From contig JASPKZ010005711.1 in NCBI GenBank assembly GCA_030220185.1, positions 28,501 to 92,500 on the forward strand: a stretch of DNA of 64,000 nucleotides, in the 5' to 3' direction. Below, piece by piece: positions 9,500 through 20,976 of the stretch; the first letter of the stretch is position 1; every line of letters begins with the position of its first letter. The notes beneath the pieces were generated by a model. It ran no database searches and was not told the DNA's origin. It saw only the letters and a program-made list of their open reading frames with translations. Position numbers and translations under genes: made by a program. This DNA is from Diploptera punctata. Lineage: Eukaryota; Arthropoda; Insecta; Blattodea; Blaberidae.

Positions 9500-10629
9500 T
9501 AAATTAAACCTCATAGTGATTGTTCCTATAAAAGTTCAGTAAATTTTATTGTAATTCATAATTATTTTGACACATTGTTATATCCCGAATTTTCTATAAT
9601 CTATGGTTTTTATTTTGTCTGGGCTATTGAGTTAGATGTAATCTGTCGGCTATCATCCAGATCGGAGTGCTCTAGCAGTCCCATGACATCTGGTGCAATG
9701 CAATTGAAACAGTGAGTGAGAGGTGGTCTCTATCCACACTTCGTTGAATATAATACATTTCACACTCAGAAATTCCTTTAAAACTTCATTAAGTTGAGAC
9801 GGTAGGTCCTATCCCATCAATGTTACAACATGTGAATTTGAGACCCATTATCTCAGGAACTACTAGATGGATTGTAATGAAATTTTTACAGCATATTAAA
9901 TGAGGCTTGTAAATACCACTGAACCTCAGTCAAACTTGTATCTAAATACTGATGTCCTATATATAAGTTTTTGCCACTAGTCTCTTTTTTATTTAAAAAA
10001 TACTTCTAAAAAGTCATAAGTGAGGATCTGTACAAGAGATTATCATGATTGTGATTCCACAGCTTTAGTATAAGTAGATTTATCGCCTGTAAAATTTTCA
10101 TGTAAATATCTCCAATAGTTACTGAGATAATGGGGCAAATGTTCGAAAATTTTAACTTTCGAGAAAACAAGGTTTAAAGTATAATGATATTACAGAATGA
10201 CAACTGTCAATTGTTTAAAAAATAATTAACGCACTTATAAATTACGTTCAGTAAAAAATCATATACATAAATGTTCAGAAAAGAATAGACTATTTAATTA
10301 TAAAAAATATTATTTTTTTAATTATGGCCTACTGTCTTACCGGTACCTTAAGTTATGCATCCGAGTTGCACATTTCAAATCCCACTTGGCCGACCATCTT
10401 TACTATAGACTTATGATCTGCTTCTTTTATCGCGAGTTAGATGCCTCTGTAGTATTTTATTTAATTCCATGATAACATGATTATGCTAAATGTGAAATTG
10501 GTGATGTTTCAGCAACATTGTGGCCAAATTTCCTCGCATTTGCTTTGAATTTGAGAATAAACCTTAAGAAGGAAATTTAAGTCAACTGGGAACCGAAAAG
10601 GATCCACTACGAGAAATATATCGATGTTA
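9500..10629. other. Long unassigned stretch
   Basis: AT-rich, with no ORF, tRNA-like box or repeat partner in the window. A block near 9840-9935 (ATCTCAGGAACTACTAGATGG) resembles phrases that recur in insect repeats, but I cannot assign it. Confidence 0.4.
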
Positions 10630-10803
10630 CTCCTAAGTCAGTAGGCTATCTTCCTTGCCTTTTATTCAGATAGTGCGGGTTCAAACCCGGCCAGGGTCAA
10701 TGGCTTATTTTAGGGACAAGTCCTCCGGGAGGAACTTTAAGCCGTGGGTCCCGAGTCTGAAGATTATCAGGCTCGTAAAAGAACTGCACGCCTGAAGAAA
10801 AAA
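10630..10803 (+). mobile_element. SINE-D fragment (head and 5' body), degenerate
   Basis: The B-box-like GGGTTCAAACCCGGCC is followed by CAAGTCCTCCGGGAGGAACT and GCCGTGGGTCC, as in 52893-53290. The first part of the head has diverged. Confidence 0.7.
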
Positions 10804-10817
10804 ATGTTTCTGTGCAA

Positions 10818-11140
10818 AATTTCACAGACCTTCATCCGTCACAGAAATCAAAGCCAGAATCCACTGTGCGAAACAGATTGAGTAAAGCGGAGTGGAGTGA
10901 GGCGGGAAGCGGCCGACGGCAGGTCGTAAGGATTATCCAATCCACCAAGTTAGGAGTTGTATTACCTCCCTGTAGTTTAAATGAGAGATTTGGCGTTGTA
11001 TTTTAGAGCCTTGAAGTTAAAAGCGACAGATAATAGTTTGGACACAGCCTAGGTACATCACAACGCTTCTTTGGCAGAAATTTCAAGGTAGATTTCGGTA
11101 AGCAATGGTTTAAAGTTCCCTTGTTAGAAAACTGGATACA
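10818..11140 (+). mobile_element. MITE-like family W, copy 1 (left end missing)
   Basis: Shares the central block (CACAGAAATC, AGCCAGAATCCA, CACTCC-type GC-rich core) and the right terminal repeat (CCTTGTTAGAAAACTGG) with 19312-19733 and 61758-62185. The left terminal repeat is lost. Confidence 0.65.
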
Positions 11141-11587
11141 TGATACGATGAACTTGATCCAGATGGCTCAGGATATAAACTACTGACACATCTTAGTGAT
11201 TTTAGCACTGAAACTGCACGTTTCATAAGACAAAGTATTATAATTAAGTACTTGGTAGTTAAAATTGTTGTTATAACTAAAATACAGAGATCAAGGGATT
11301 TTAGTCGTTTGCCCATTTTCAGCTATACCTCTTCCGATGTAAGTTCCAATTATAATGTAAACAAAACACATGTATGGACTGCAATTTCATTGGTCGAATG
11401 ACTGTTTTACCTTTAGGTGTGTAAGAAAATGTAGTTCGCTCTCTAACACTCGAAATAAAGAACATAAAATTAATAGAAGTATATAGAGTAAATCAAAATA
11501 TATAACTGTAGGCTTTCACGGCCGGCGTCTTGATCCCTATTAGGTTCGTCTTCCGGGCATATAGGCCGTGGTCCAGTCGTTCTTCTA

Positions 11588-11628
11588 CTCGACGTTTCGT
11601 CTACTGCTGCGGTAGACATCTTCAGGAG
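11588..11628 (-). ncRNA. Hammerhead ribozyme of the PLE
   Basis: Minus strand: CUGAAGA (11625-11619), one extra U, stem II GUCUAC/GUAGAC, GAAA, CGUC, and stem I CUC/GAG. It is identical in design to the pair at 6.4 kb, with A at position 7 of the core. The predicted cleavage is just 3' of GUC. Confidence 0.85.
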
Positions 11629-11775
11629 ATACTGCGTGCTCTCTGTGAACTCCTCAACAGTCGGCTGCAGACTGGCTGGTCGTTGGAAACTCCCTCCCTA
11701 TTTATAGGCACGCCCCTGGTGGAGAGGCGGTTTTCTGCGCGGTCCGTGTTGCGTGCTGTTTTGTCCAGGCTGTCG

Positions 11776-12736
11776 CTAGCAGAAGTCATAGGCTTCGTTG
11801 TCGTATTGTGCAGTGCCGGGATCCAGATTTTGTTTATCTTCATGGTTTCTTCTTTTTGTTAAAGGAATTTTGTGTTTATATATTTCAATGGCTTCTCTGT
11901 ACAGTCTGGTGTAATAATGTGATGTTTGGGACAATACCTGTGTTTTTCTTCGAATCTTATTATATGTTTCTTGGTTGTTCATCCAGTGTTCCGCTACGGC
12001 TGATTTTTCCTTTTGTTTTAGTCTGCAATGCCTCTTGTGTTCTTGCAATCTTGTGGTAACCATTCTTTTTGTTGTGCCGATATAAACCTGTCCACAACTG
12101 CAGGGGATGCGATATATACCGGCAGTACTTAACGGATCTCTTGTATCTTTGGCTGGGCGCAGTATATTACTGATTTTTTGTGTTGGCTTGTAGGTTGTAG
12201 ATATGTTATATTTATTTAATATTCGACCAATTCTCTCCGTTATTGTCTTGATATATGGTAGGTACACCTTACCCTTAGCCTCCTCCTTGTTCCCGTTTTC
12301 GGATTTGTATTTATTGGGATTTATGGCTCGGCGAAAATCTGTTTTGCTGTATCCATTGGATTGAAACGCTGCTTGGAGATGATTCATTTCTTCTTGTAGA
12401 TACTGTGGTTCCGAAATCCTTTTGGCTCGTTCCACCAAGGTTTTAATTATTCCGCGTTTTTGTCTGGGATGATGGTTGGACTGCTTATGTAGGTATCTGT
12501 CTGTGTGAGTCTTTTTCCTGTATACCTTGTGTCCAAGTGTCATGTCTTGGTTTCGAATTACTAAAACATCCAAAAACGGTAGACTGTTGTTCTCTTCTCT
12601 TTCCAGGGTGAATTGGATGCTGGGACAAATACCATTTAAATGTTGCCTGAAGTTATCAAGTTCTTCTTCACTATGCTCCCAAATGACGAATGTGTCGTCC
12701 ACATATCTCAGCCAAACTGAAGGTCTTAATGTAGCA
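11776..12736 (-). CDS. PLE polyprotein fragment: RT C-terminal part plus GIY-YIG endonuclease
   Basis: The open frame continues up to 12993, but the part above 12736 is inverted terminal repeat and flank. In the element it starts inside the RT at LRYVDDTFVIWEHSEEELDN; YVDD (12693-12704) is the catalytic motif C of the palm. Next is NSLPFLDVLVIR, a linker with KRGIIKTLVERAKRIS, and then GIYRIPCSCGQVYIGTTKR (about 12065-12120). That is a GIY-YIG nuclease, with R and E in TRLQEH. The pairing is diagnostic of Penelope-like elements. About 320 residues remain and the N-terminal RT fingers are gone. There is no internal stop, so the copy is young, but it cannot encode a whole enzyme. Confidence 0.9.
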
Positions 12737-12798
12737 GAACGACTGGACCACGGCCTATATGCCCGGAAGACGAACCTAATAGGGATTAAATCAAAATA

Positions 12799-12990
12799 CA
12801 TTGTAAATATTAATTGTATTGTATTTATAACATGTAATAGTTTATGTATATTGTGATTTAGATATAAGACTATTTTTTTGTATTTTTTAAAACCTGGCTG
12901 AGTGGTAGACAAGGCCGTTAAGGCCTTAACTCTGCCAGGTAAAATAAAGCTATTATTATTATTATTATTATTATTATTATCATTATCTAG
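12799..12990 (+). repeat. 3'-terminal repeat R with (TTA)n tail
   Basis: Includes TTAACTCTGCCAGGTAAAATAAAG followed by (TTA)n and (TA)n. It resembles a retroelement 3' UTR with a polyadenylation-like AATAAA. The PLE inserted in its left part. Confidence 0.6.
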
Positions 12991-13297
12991 CATATATATA
13001 TATATATGTTAATGGAAGAATCTTAAAATATATAATTACAAATTTAATAGAATAAATAAATAAGCATTTAATTTTTTGGTGGTAGTTGTTATTGTTTTTA
13101 ACCATTTTCCTTACGAATTTTGGGGTGATTTCTAATTCTAAACATTTATTGATGAACTTGATATCTGAAGATCTTTTGTTTCTGCGTTCTTTTAGTTTTA
13201 AGTATATTTTAATTTACATCTTGATTTTCCGAAAAAATGTTCATTAAATTTAAGCAGTTAATTGTTTAATTCTTACGCATTGAAGAATAATTTTATT

Positions 13298-13600
13298 CAT
13301 TGTCCCAGGTTGTCACTTCGACATATCTGGTGTTCACTACTAGCATTGACTTAATTGTAACCCACATCTGAAGTTGGGGCGCCTAGAAGGCGGAGTTACA
13401 TTACCCCGAAGATATGACAGGTGATAAATGATAATGTAGCGCCAGGAGAGTTCTTAACCTAAACTTAACCTAAATTTTAGACCATGGGCAACCACAGGAA
13501 TGATTCCCTTCAAGGAACAATTCCTATGGCTTGACCGGGAATCGAACCCGGGACCTCATGAACTGTAATCAGAAAACCTGACCACTAGCCCATGAGGCTA
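13298..13600 (-). mobile_element. SINE-1C (different tRNA head, SINE-1B 3' body)
   Basis: The minus-strand head GGCTAGTGGTC...GGGTTCGATTCCCGG differs from the SINE-1B head. The distal body (AACTCTCCTGGCGC to CCAGGTTGTC, covering the GCGCCCCAAC block) is that of SINE-1B. A second copy is 63483-63763 and a head fragment is at 5870-5938. Confidence 0.85.
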
Positions 13601-13925
13601 TGTTGGGATTCCCATTGTTTTAAAATTGTTGCTTTAAGTAGCATTTCTTAAAAGACTGAAAAAAAAATTGAAAAGTGAGAATAAAATTATTTTGAATGTT
13701 TTCAAATTGTTTAGTGTAAAATAGCTTACATTACCCATTGAGGATGTGGTGAAGATAAAAGCAGAATTTATAGGTGAATCGCCATGTAGCATAAATTCTA
13801 TTCGTAATGAAATTGCAAATGAAGGAAATATATCGACATCATGGAAGAAGTGTAGACGTCTGATTTGGTAGACCCATGAGTTAATACAATTTTTGTCATA
13901 AATAAATAAGTAATGGAAGTATCTA

Positions 13926-14480
13926 AATACACGGAGCAACAGAAAAGAAAATTTATTGTCTCAGAAAGAAAAGTATGTGATTTTGATATTATTTTTTCTC
14001 CTGAATTCAAATATGATATCGGTTTTTCTTCATCACGCAAGGTTTCCGAGAGACAGGAATTTATAATTTCAAACACTTTAATACTTTCTACATTCGTAAC
14101 TACACAATATTCTCACTTAGAAAGTAAGAAATGACGATTTTCTGCTATATTTCGCCTGTGGAGCATCCCTCTTGATGGTCCAACAATAATCGGCCAGCAT
14201 ATTAGGATTCCATTTGTCTTGATATCTCTTTTCCATAGCTGAAATCTCCTTAAAGTTAGCTCATTTGGTTTTATTTTACAATGCAAAAAAACGTTTATTA
14301 AAAACGAAAAAACGTTTATTAAAAAGATAATTATTTAAATCCATTAAATGAAATTGAAATAAAAAAAACTGTGGGTGACGGAGAAATTCCGAATACATAT
14401 TTGAAAACACGATAAAAAAACTGCATTAAGTACAACTATTGGTGCTCATGAGACAAAAATCATGTTGACCAGTGTTATTG
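13926..14480 (-). repeat. Interspersed repeat Y, copy 2
   Basis: Reverse-oriented relative of 3700-4243. The minus strand keeps MEKRYQDKWNPNMLADYCW and then TIKRDAPQAKYSRKSSFLTF and stop (about 14245-14120). This is the best-preserved copy of the conserved peptide. Product unknown. Confidence 0.65.
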
Positions 14481-14626
14481 GAGGCATCTTATCTTTTATT
14501 CAGTCATATTTCCCGTTAAATTCGATGTTGCCTAAGAACAATGTTTCTATCGATAACAGTTCCGTACCTAATTCACTCATATGGCAGGTAAAAGTAGCAC
14601 CATGGTTCCCCCAATAAATGGAGTTA

Positions 14627-14943
14627 AGTAAAGTAAAAGTAAAGTAAAGTCATCCCACAACAGACCTCGGGAGGCCCTTGGGGTAGTAGGAGGTTAAGGC
14701 TCCCACTTTTTCTAGACCATCGGCACTTTATGTCAGATGGGTTGTCAGCCCTGCGTGACGGCCGCCTTTACCCTCAGAACAAGCGTCTGGTACTCATTTC
14801 AGTTAGAGGCTGAGTCGACCCCAGGGCCATAGTGCCGCCAGAGGGTTTGAGTTAGTTTAAAAATCCTGACTCCAACGGGACTTGAACCCTCGACCCTCCA
14901 GCTTGTAGCTCAGTGCCTTAACCACTACGCTACGGCGTGCCCC
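14627..14943 (-). mobile_element. SINE-E, tandem copy 1
   Basis: The minus-strand tRNA-like head GTAGCGTAGTGGTTAAGG (A-box-like) and GGTTCAAGTCCCG (B-box) lie near 14870-14940. The body runs to an (AAAGT/ACTTT)-rich 3' tail at 14627-14655. It is directly adjacent to a second copy in the same orientation. Confidence 0.88.
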
Positions 14944-15234
14944 CAAAAGTAAAGTCATCCCACAACAGGCCCGGAGGCCCTTGGGGTAGTAGGAGGTTAA
15001 GGCTCCCACTTTTTCTAGACAATCGGCACTTGATGTCAGCTCTGCATGACGGCCGCCTTTACCCCAGAACAAGCGTCTGGTACTCATTTCCGTTAGAGGC
15101 TGAGTCGACCCCAGGGCCATAGTGCCGCCAGAGGGTTTGGGTCAGTTTAAAAATCCTGACCCCAACGGGACTTCAATCCTCGACCCTCCGGCTTGTAGCT
15201 CAGTGCCTTAACCACTACGCTACGGCGTGCCCCC
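14944..15234 (-). mobile_element. SINE-E, tandem copy 2
   Basis: Nearly identical to the first copy except for small indels. The pair arose by tandem duplication or by insertion of one copy next to the other's end. Confidence 0.88.
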
Positions 15235-15290
15235 AGCGAAGTAATACCTTATGAAAGTATAGTACAACTGGAACTTAGCTCGCATATAGT

Positions 15291-15885
15291 ATACCATCTC
15301 ATTTTAATAATTTTCAAAATTATTACGTTACCTTAAAATTATTTCTACAAAAATCTCATTAATTTCATGTTAGCAAACCACGCAAAGGTTAATTTACAGT
15401 ATTTTAACCCAAGTTGTGATTATATGGCGTATACAATTTGAGTTAATTGTCTTTAATAGCTCATACTTTCTAATTCAGTTTTAGCAACAATAATCGAATG
15501 GCCTGTAGCGACATCTAGTCTGTAGTCTTGAAATTAAATGAACAGAAAAAACAAAAGAGAATTGTCTATTCAAACTAGCATTAACATCTGAATTGCAAAT
15601 GTTTAGCGGTCTCAGCATTTCTAATGGCGAAACTCATTGCTGCCAACCACGTACAGAAAATATTTAGCTTCCTCCCTATTAACTGTTTTGCCTTCTAATG
15701 GATTTTTACTTCTTCGAAATAAAAGGAAAAAAGTTTACACCCGGTTCGTAGAATGCATAGCTCTATAATTGCGTGGAAAATTATGGTTTCATGTTTAACT
15801 TACATAAATCTTGATCCCACATAATATATTCATTTTTAAAGTTATCTTAACATTCGATCGCTGATTTGAGCTTATTTTAAGAATA
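15291..15885. other. Unassigned sequence
   Basis: AT-rich, no recognised repeat or coding similarity. It is one of the few stretches here that might be single-copy. Confidence 0.4.
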
Positions 15886-15898
15886 ATGTTTTATTTCA

Positions 15899-16366
15899 AG
15901 TCTTGTACATCCTTTTACTTGTCTTAGGAACCGCATCTCTGCCGTCTGTATTCTATCCTTCTGTCTTTTCACTGGAGCCCAAGTTTCACATCCATACAAT
16001 ATTGTGGGAACCGCCATAACATTATACATTTTTATCTTGGTTTCTTTTCTAATTTTATTTTTGAATGTTCTCTGTATTGTTCCACACACCATCTGAAATT
16101 TATTTATTTTGGAGTCAATATCTCTTTCCACATTGTAGCCAACATCACAGCCCAAATATTTGAAACTAGACTGGATAAAGTCACGAATTACAGACAGAAA
16201 TGGATTGATCACATGGATGGAATGAGTAAGGAGAGATATCCATTGTTAGCCAGGAACTATCAAGCAAGAGGAAGGCGTGATGTTGGAAGACCTAGAAGAC
16301 GTTGGGCTGATGCAATATGAAGTCGGAACGGGCAATTGCCTAATCCCTGGAGTGATGATGATGATG
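15899..16366. mobile_element. LINE family a, twin-primed (5' part inverted), 13-bp TSD
   Basis: ATGTTTTATTTCA is repeated exactly at 15886-15898 and 16367-16379. The left half (15899 to about 16172) encodes, on the minus strand, SSFKYLGCDVGYN, VCGTIQRTFKNKI, ILYGCETWAPVKRQKDRIQT and AEMRFLRQVKGCTRL. The right half (about 16173-16366) encodes, on the plus strand, DKVTNYRQKWIDHMDGM and GRRDVGRPRRRWADAI, then a (GAT)n tail. The two halves are consecutive parts of one ORF (compare 55460-55768) with a short deletion at the joint. That is the signature of twin-primed target-primed reverse transcription. Confidence 0.92.
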
Positions 16367-16384
16367 ATGTTTTATTTCATACTA

Positions 16385-17714
16385 TATATACACTTAATAC
16401 AGGCTTTCCACTTTACAGCAGTTTGCCATTGATTCCTGCTTTCCAGAGATTCCTATCTTCCCATTGTCCATATTCCATACCCCTCTTTATCATTGCATCA
16501 TATTCCTCATACCATGGTCTTCTACCTCTCCCTCTCTTCCTTCTGCCTGGTACCATCCAATCCAACACCTATTTAGGCCACTGGTCTTCCTACATCCGTT
16601 GTACATGTTGATACCACTGTAGAGCTCTCTTTATTATCCTATCGATAACAGTTTTTTGTGCATCCATTTCTTGTCTGATGTATTTCGAATATGTTGTAGC
16701 CTGAATATTCTCATACTTCTCCGTAATCCACCCATTTCTGTCGCCAATATTCTTTTCTGCTTCCTTTCATTCATTATCCAGCTTTCTGATCCATATGTAA
16801 GTATACTTTCTATTATTGTCTATATAATCTCTTTTTTGTTTCTCTGGTCAAATTTCTATTCCATACAAGGCCATTCAGGGATCTAATCGCCTTCCTTGCA
16901 CAATTTACTCTGTTAATAATATCTTTTTTCACCAGTACCAGATTTATCTATTATAGATCCAAAATATTTAAATTCTTCAACATGTTTAATTATCATATTA
17001 TTTATTTGTAGGTCTTCTGAATTTGCTCCGATTACCATATATTCTGTTTTAATATAATTTATCTTCAGTCCACCTAGCTCAAATGCATCGACCAACTTTC
17101 TAATCATATATTCTATATCTTCTTTATCTTGTCCTATTATAATCTGGTCATCAGCGAATAATAAATTGTGCAGTAAATGGTCATTAATGTTGATTCCCAT
17201 TCCCCTACATTACTTATTCCATTTCATTAATACATCTTCTAAATATATCTTGAACAATGTTGGTGACATCCCGTATCCTTGTCTTAATCCTTTTGTTACA
17301 TGAAATTTTGAGGATACTCAATTTTAAAACCTTAATACTTGCTTTACAATCATACATTGTTTTTATAAAATGTATAAGAGATTTAGGTATTCCAAACTTC
17401 TCCATTGCCACCCAAAGCTTGTTGATGGGTACAGAGTCATATGCCTTTACCAGGTCTATAAATGCCATATGAACTTATTTTCCTTTAGCCAACATCTTTT
17501 CTGTAATCTGCCTAATCACAAATATATTATCAAGGCACGATTTACCTGCTGTGAAACCTGTTTGTTCTTCTGATATTTTATTTTGTATTACTTCCTCCAA
17601 TCTAATTTTAATAATTGTACTTAACATTCTACGAATTGCTGCCATAACACTGATCCCTCTATAGTTTGCTGGATCTCTTTTATTTCCTTTATTTTTGTAT
17701 ACTGCACTAATATA

Positions 17715-17722
<8 letters not shown>
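16385..17722 (-). pseudogene. Non-LTR retrotransposon reverse transcriptase, long fragment
   Basis: The minus strand runs through the RT domain: ANYRGISVMAAIRRMLS, SEEQTGFTAGKSCLDNIF, MAFIDLVKAYDSVP (palm motif A), GLRQGYGMSPTLF, and LLFADDQIIIG (motif C, FADD near 17144-17158). Then come HVEEFKYFGSIID, ILTYGSESWIM, and PGRRKRGRGRRPWYEEYDAM near the 3' end. It is the most complete RT in the window. One stop near 17470, a frameshift near 17300 and others near 16815 make it non-functional. The 5' end is cut at a (TA)n run and the endonuclease is absent. Confidence 0.9.

Positions 17723-17752
<30 letters not shown>
17716..17752. repeat. (TA)n microsatellite
   Basis: Near-perfect dinucleotide run at the 5' boundary of the long RT fragment. 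Confidence 0.95.
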
Positions 17753-17753
<1 letters not shown>

Positions 17754-18665
17754 GTTATAATTTATTCTACAAATAGAATATATACTTATTTTTTAATGGC
17801 ACTACAGCCCAGTAAGAACCTTCGCCTCCTCAAGGAGCCTCCTCCAGGCACCATTTTCCATAGAAAACCTTCCTCAATGGTTTATTTAACATGTACCGAA
17901 ATCAAAATTTCGATACAGGGATTACGTCATGCTGCGCAACCTATACGTCATCGCGTCTCCATTTCGTTTGCGATCTTTGTGAACAGTGTCAAATGCTCTC
18001 CTACCTATCCCTTCCTTTCCTAGTACGCGCGCCGTGTGCTATCGCGCATACTCGCCTCTCCTAGTGAACTCTCATAAAGAGATGTGTTTTCTAACATCAT
18101 AAGATCATCCGTTGAGTTATCGTCGGAGTCTAGTCAGTGTAGCTCAGAAGAGCTGATTTGGTTTGTTAGTCCTGTAGGCCAGGGTGAGGCCGGAAGGACT
18201 ATATACCCCAACCCGAGGCTGGACTAGCGTGAGTGTAAAAGTATGTATGTTTATTAATCTTATTTTTGTACAAGATGATCAATGATAGAGTTGTTTTCTT
18301 TGTTAAACTAATTATTTATTTAGTTATTTTCAATGTTATAACTGACTATACTTTTTGACTCGCATTAAAACTTTAGTTGTATATTTTATTTAATCATGCC
18401 TATTCATTTAGCAGCTAGCCTATGTCAGATATGAAAGTAAAAATTCCAAAGCTTACTCAAGCATGTGTGAGTTCCTCTTTCCTTAAAGCTTCCACGATTA
18501 TAGCTTGTAGCTCACTGCACGTTACATGTTTGATAATTTATTAAGGAAAGTTGAATTAATCTTTGTCTTTTATGGGCCCGGGCAAAGATATCTTAATTTG
18601 AGCAATCTATGTTTTCTATTCAAAATATTTATTCAAAATATTAAATATTTATGGTTTGATCCAGC
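17753..18665. other. Unassigned sequence, partly GC-richer
   Basis: 17795-17860 (GGCACTACAGCCCAGTAAG) looks repetitive. 17930-18230 is more GC-rich, with CGCGCGCC and short TATATA. No ORF or tRNA-like unit stands out. An LTR or a host promoter cannot be excluded or supported. Confidence 0.35.
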
Positions 18666-18669
18666 ACCA

Positions 18670-18897
18670 ATAGGATGCAAACATTTTTAAGATCTTGGCA
18701 CACACAATCTTACCATCTATTGTCAGGTCTTCCTCTTAATCTGGTTCCTTGGGGTTACGAACAGAAGATTTGTTTTACCTTTCTATTATTTGCCATTCTA
18801 TTAATATGTCGAATCCATGTCAAACGGCCAACCTTATGTTTGAGAAAATATCGAGATCTCCTAATAATTGTATTAATTCTCCATTATATATTATTCT
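18670..18897 (-). pseudogene. LINE RT C-terminal fragment
   Basis: The minus strand reads VGRLTWIRHINRMANNRKVK and then PQGTRLRGRPD, an H-x-x-R-M to GRP box like other LINE 3' ends here. Short and degenerate. A further piece (TKVLRGILRAV, 19203-19262) lies beyond the adjacent SINE-F, so SINE-F may have inserted in this LINE. Confidence 0.6.
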
Positions 18898-19197
18898 TTA
18901 GTGGAGCTACGGGACTTGCGCTGGTTCGAGTCTCCATGGGGGAAGACATTTTCTCATGGAATTTCGGCCAGTATGGGACCGGTGCCTACCCAGCATCGTG
19001 AGGCATTTGGGTAGCTACAATAAGTAGCGATTCCAGGTTGAGAAGACCAGCTATAAAGGCTGGGGGAACCGACATTCAGACCACATGTCACCCCTACACT
19101 GGCTAGATAATCGTCTACCTCTGTGATTAACATATAAGGATGTAAGGCCAGCAGCCGGCTGGTAGGCCAAGGGTCTTCTAGGCCTGTCGCGCTTGGA
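18898..19197 (+). mobile_element. SINE-F
   Basis: The head GCTACGGGACTTGCGCTGG with B-box-like GGTTCGAGTCTCC and the body match 4540-4868. It ends at CTAGGCCTGTCGCGC. Confidence 0.8.
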
Positions 19198-19311
19198 GTA
19201 GTAGTAGATGTTATCTACACAAACTGCTCTCAATATTCCTCTCAGTACCTTTGTTTCAAATATACTTAAATGATTACAGATATAAGAGTCAAGTACCCAA
19301 GTGGTCTTTTG

Positions 19312-19733
19312 TAATATAACAAGGGAAGCCGAAATCTATCTAGAAATATCTCGCAGAGAAGCATTGTGATGTACCAAAGCCGTGGCCAAAAAAATTCTGA
19401 CTTTTTAACTACAAGGCACAGAAATCGAAGCCAGAATCCATCAATGGCAACGCACTGTGCGAAGCAAATGGACGGCCCTGCATGACTACAGTGGAGTGAA
19501 GTGCGACGGGACGCGGCGCGCGGGTAGGTTTCCAGGGTTTTCCAATTCACCAAGAGAGGAGTTGTATTGCTTCCCTGTAGTTGAAATGAAAGATTTGGTG
19601 CCGGATTTTAGCGCCATACAGTGAAATACGACAGATTCGTTTTGCACACAGCCTTTGTACGTGACAACGCTTCTCTGGAAGGTAGGTTTCAACATGCAAT
19701 GGTTCACTGTTTCCTTTTAAGAACAGACTGGCT
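19312..19733 (+). mobile_element. MITE-like family W, copy 2
   Basis: The terminal inverted repeats start AACAAGGGAAGCC on the left and end TTTCCTTTTAAGAACAG on the right. The interior contains inverted halves around ACTACAAGGCACAGAAATCG. The GC-rich centre is 19470-19520. It has no coding capacity. Confidence 0.65.
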
Positions 19734-19909
19734 ATTTTTTATGGGAAGAGCATAATATGCGCTACTTGCAATTCCAATTCTTCTATTTATTTCAAATTTC
19801 ATAAAATTTGTATTGGTTGAAAGAGTTCCTAGATACAATAGTTCATTTAATGATGTAGAAATTAACTTCCCATAGCAATTTTCTGACCCAATAGGTCAAT
19901 ATACACTAA

Positions 19910-20976
19910 AATAAATCGTCATCATAATCATAATTACAATCATAATAATCATAACCATAATCATAATCATAATTATCATAATCATAATTATAATTATAAT
20001 CATAATAACCATAATCATAATAAACATAATAATGATAATCATAATAATTATAATAATGATAATCATAATAATCATAATAATCATAATCATAATAACCATA
20101 ATCATAATAATCATAAACATAATCATAATCATATTAACCATAATCATAATAATAATAATTATTATTATCATAATAATGATCATAATAATCATAATCATAA
20201 TAACCATAATCATAATAATCATAAACATATTCATAATCATATTAACCATAATCATAATAATCATAGTCATAATATTAATCATCATCATAATAATCATAAT
20301 CATCATTATAATAACATAATCATAATCTTAATAATCATAATATGATCATAATAATCATATTCATAATGACCATAATCATAATAATCATAAACATAATCAT
20401 AATCATATAAACATAATCATAATCATATTAACCATATCATAATAATCATAGTCATAATAATAATCATCATAATAATCATAATCATCATTATAATAATCAT
20501 AATCATAATCATAATAATCATAGTCATAATAACCATAATCATAATAATCATAAACATAATCATAATCATAATCATATTAACCATAATCATAATAATCATA
20601 GTCATAATAATAATCATCATCATAATAATCATAATCATCATTATAATAATCATAATCATAATAATCATAGTCATAATAATAATCATCATAATAATCATAA
20701 TCATCATTATAATAAACATAATCATAATCATAATAATCATAATAATGATCATAATAATCATAATCATAATAACCATAATCATAATAATCATAAACATAAT
20801 CATAATCATATTAACCATAATCATAATAATCATAGTCATAATAATAATAATCATCATCATAATAATCATAATCATCATTATAATAATCATAATCATAATA
20901 ATCATAGTCATAATAATAATAATCATCATCATAATCATCATGATAATAATCATAATCATCATCATAACAATCATAA

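Larger units (their letters stand above)
11501..12786 (-). mobile_element. Penelope-like element, complete insertion with 12-bp TSD
   Basis: The TSD TAAATCAAAATA lies at 11489-11500 and 12787-12798, so the insertion is 1286 bp. On the minus strand the 5' end carries about 52 bp (12737-12786) inverted relative to the 3' terminal sequence (11530-11582). Then come the end of the RT domain, a linker, a GIY-YIG endonuclease, and a 3' module with a hammerhead ribozyme (11588-11628). This matches the known layout of 5'-truncated Penelope-like retroelements, with an inverted piece of pseudo-LTR at the 5' end. It inserted into 3'-terminal repeat R. Confidence 0.9.
14490..15290 (+). repeat. Interspersed repeat Z, interrupted
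   Basis: Left part 14490-14626 and right part 15235-15290 match 6048-6245 continuously. The intervening sequence is the tandem SINE-E pair. Confidence 0.6.

Noticed and set aside
11530..11862. Plus-strand ORF of 110 codons
   Set aside because: Antisense of the PLE 3' module and endonuclease; the minus-strand frame is the real one.
17930..18235. Retroviral LTR or host promoter
   Set aside because: GC-richer with TATATA, but no TG...CA ends, TSD, primer-binding site or ORF was found.
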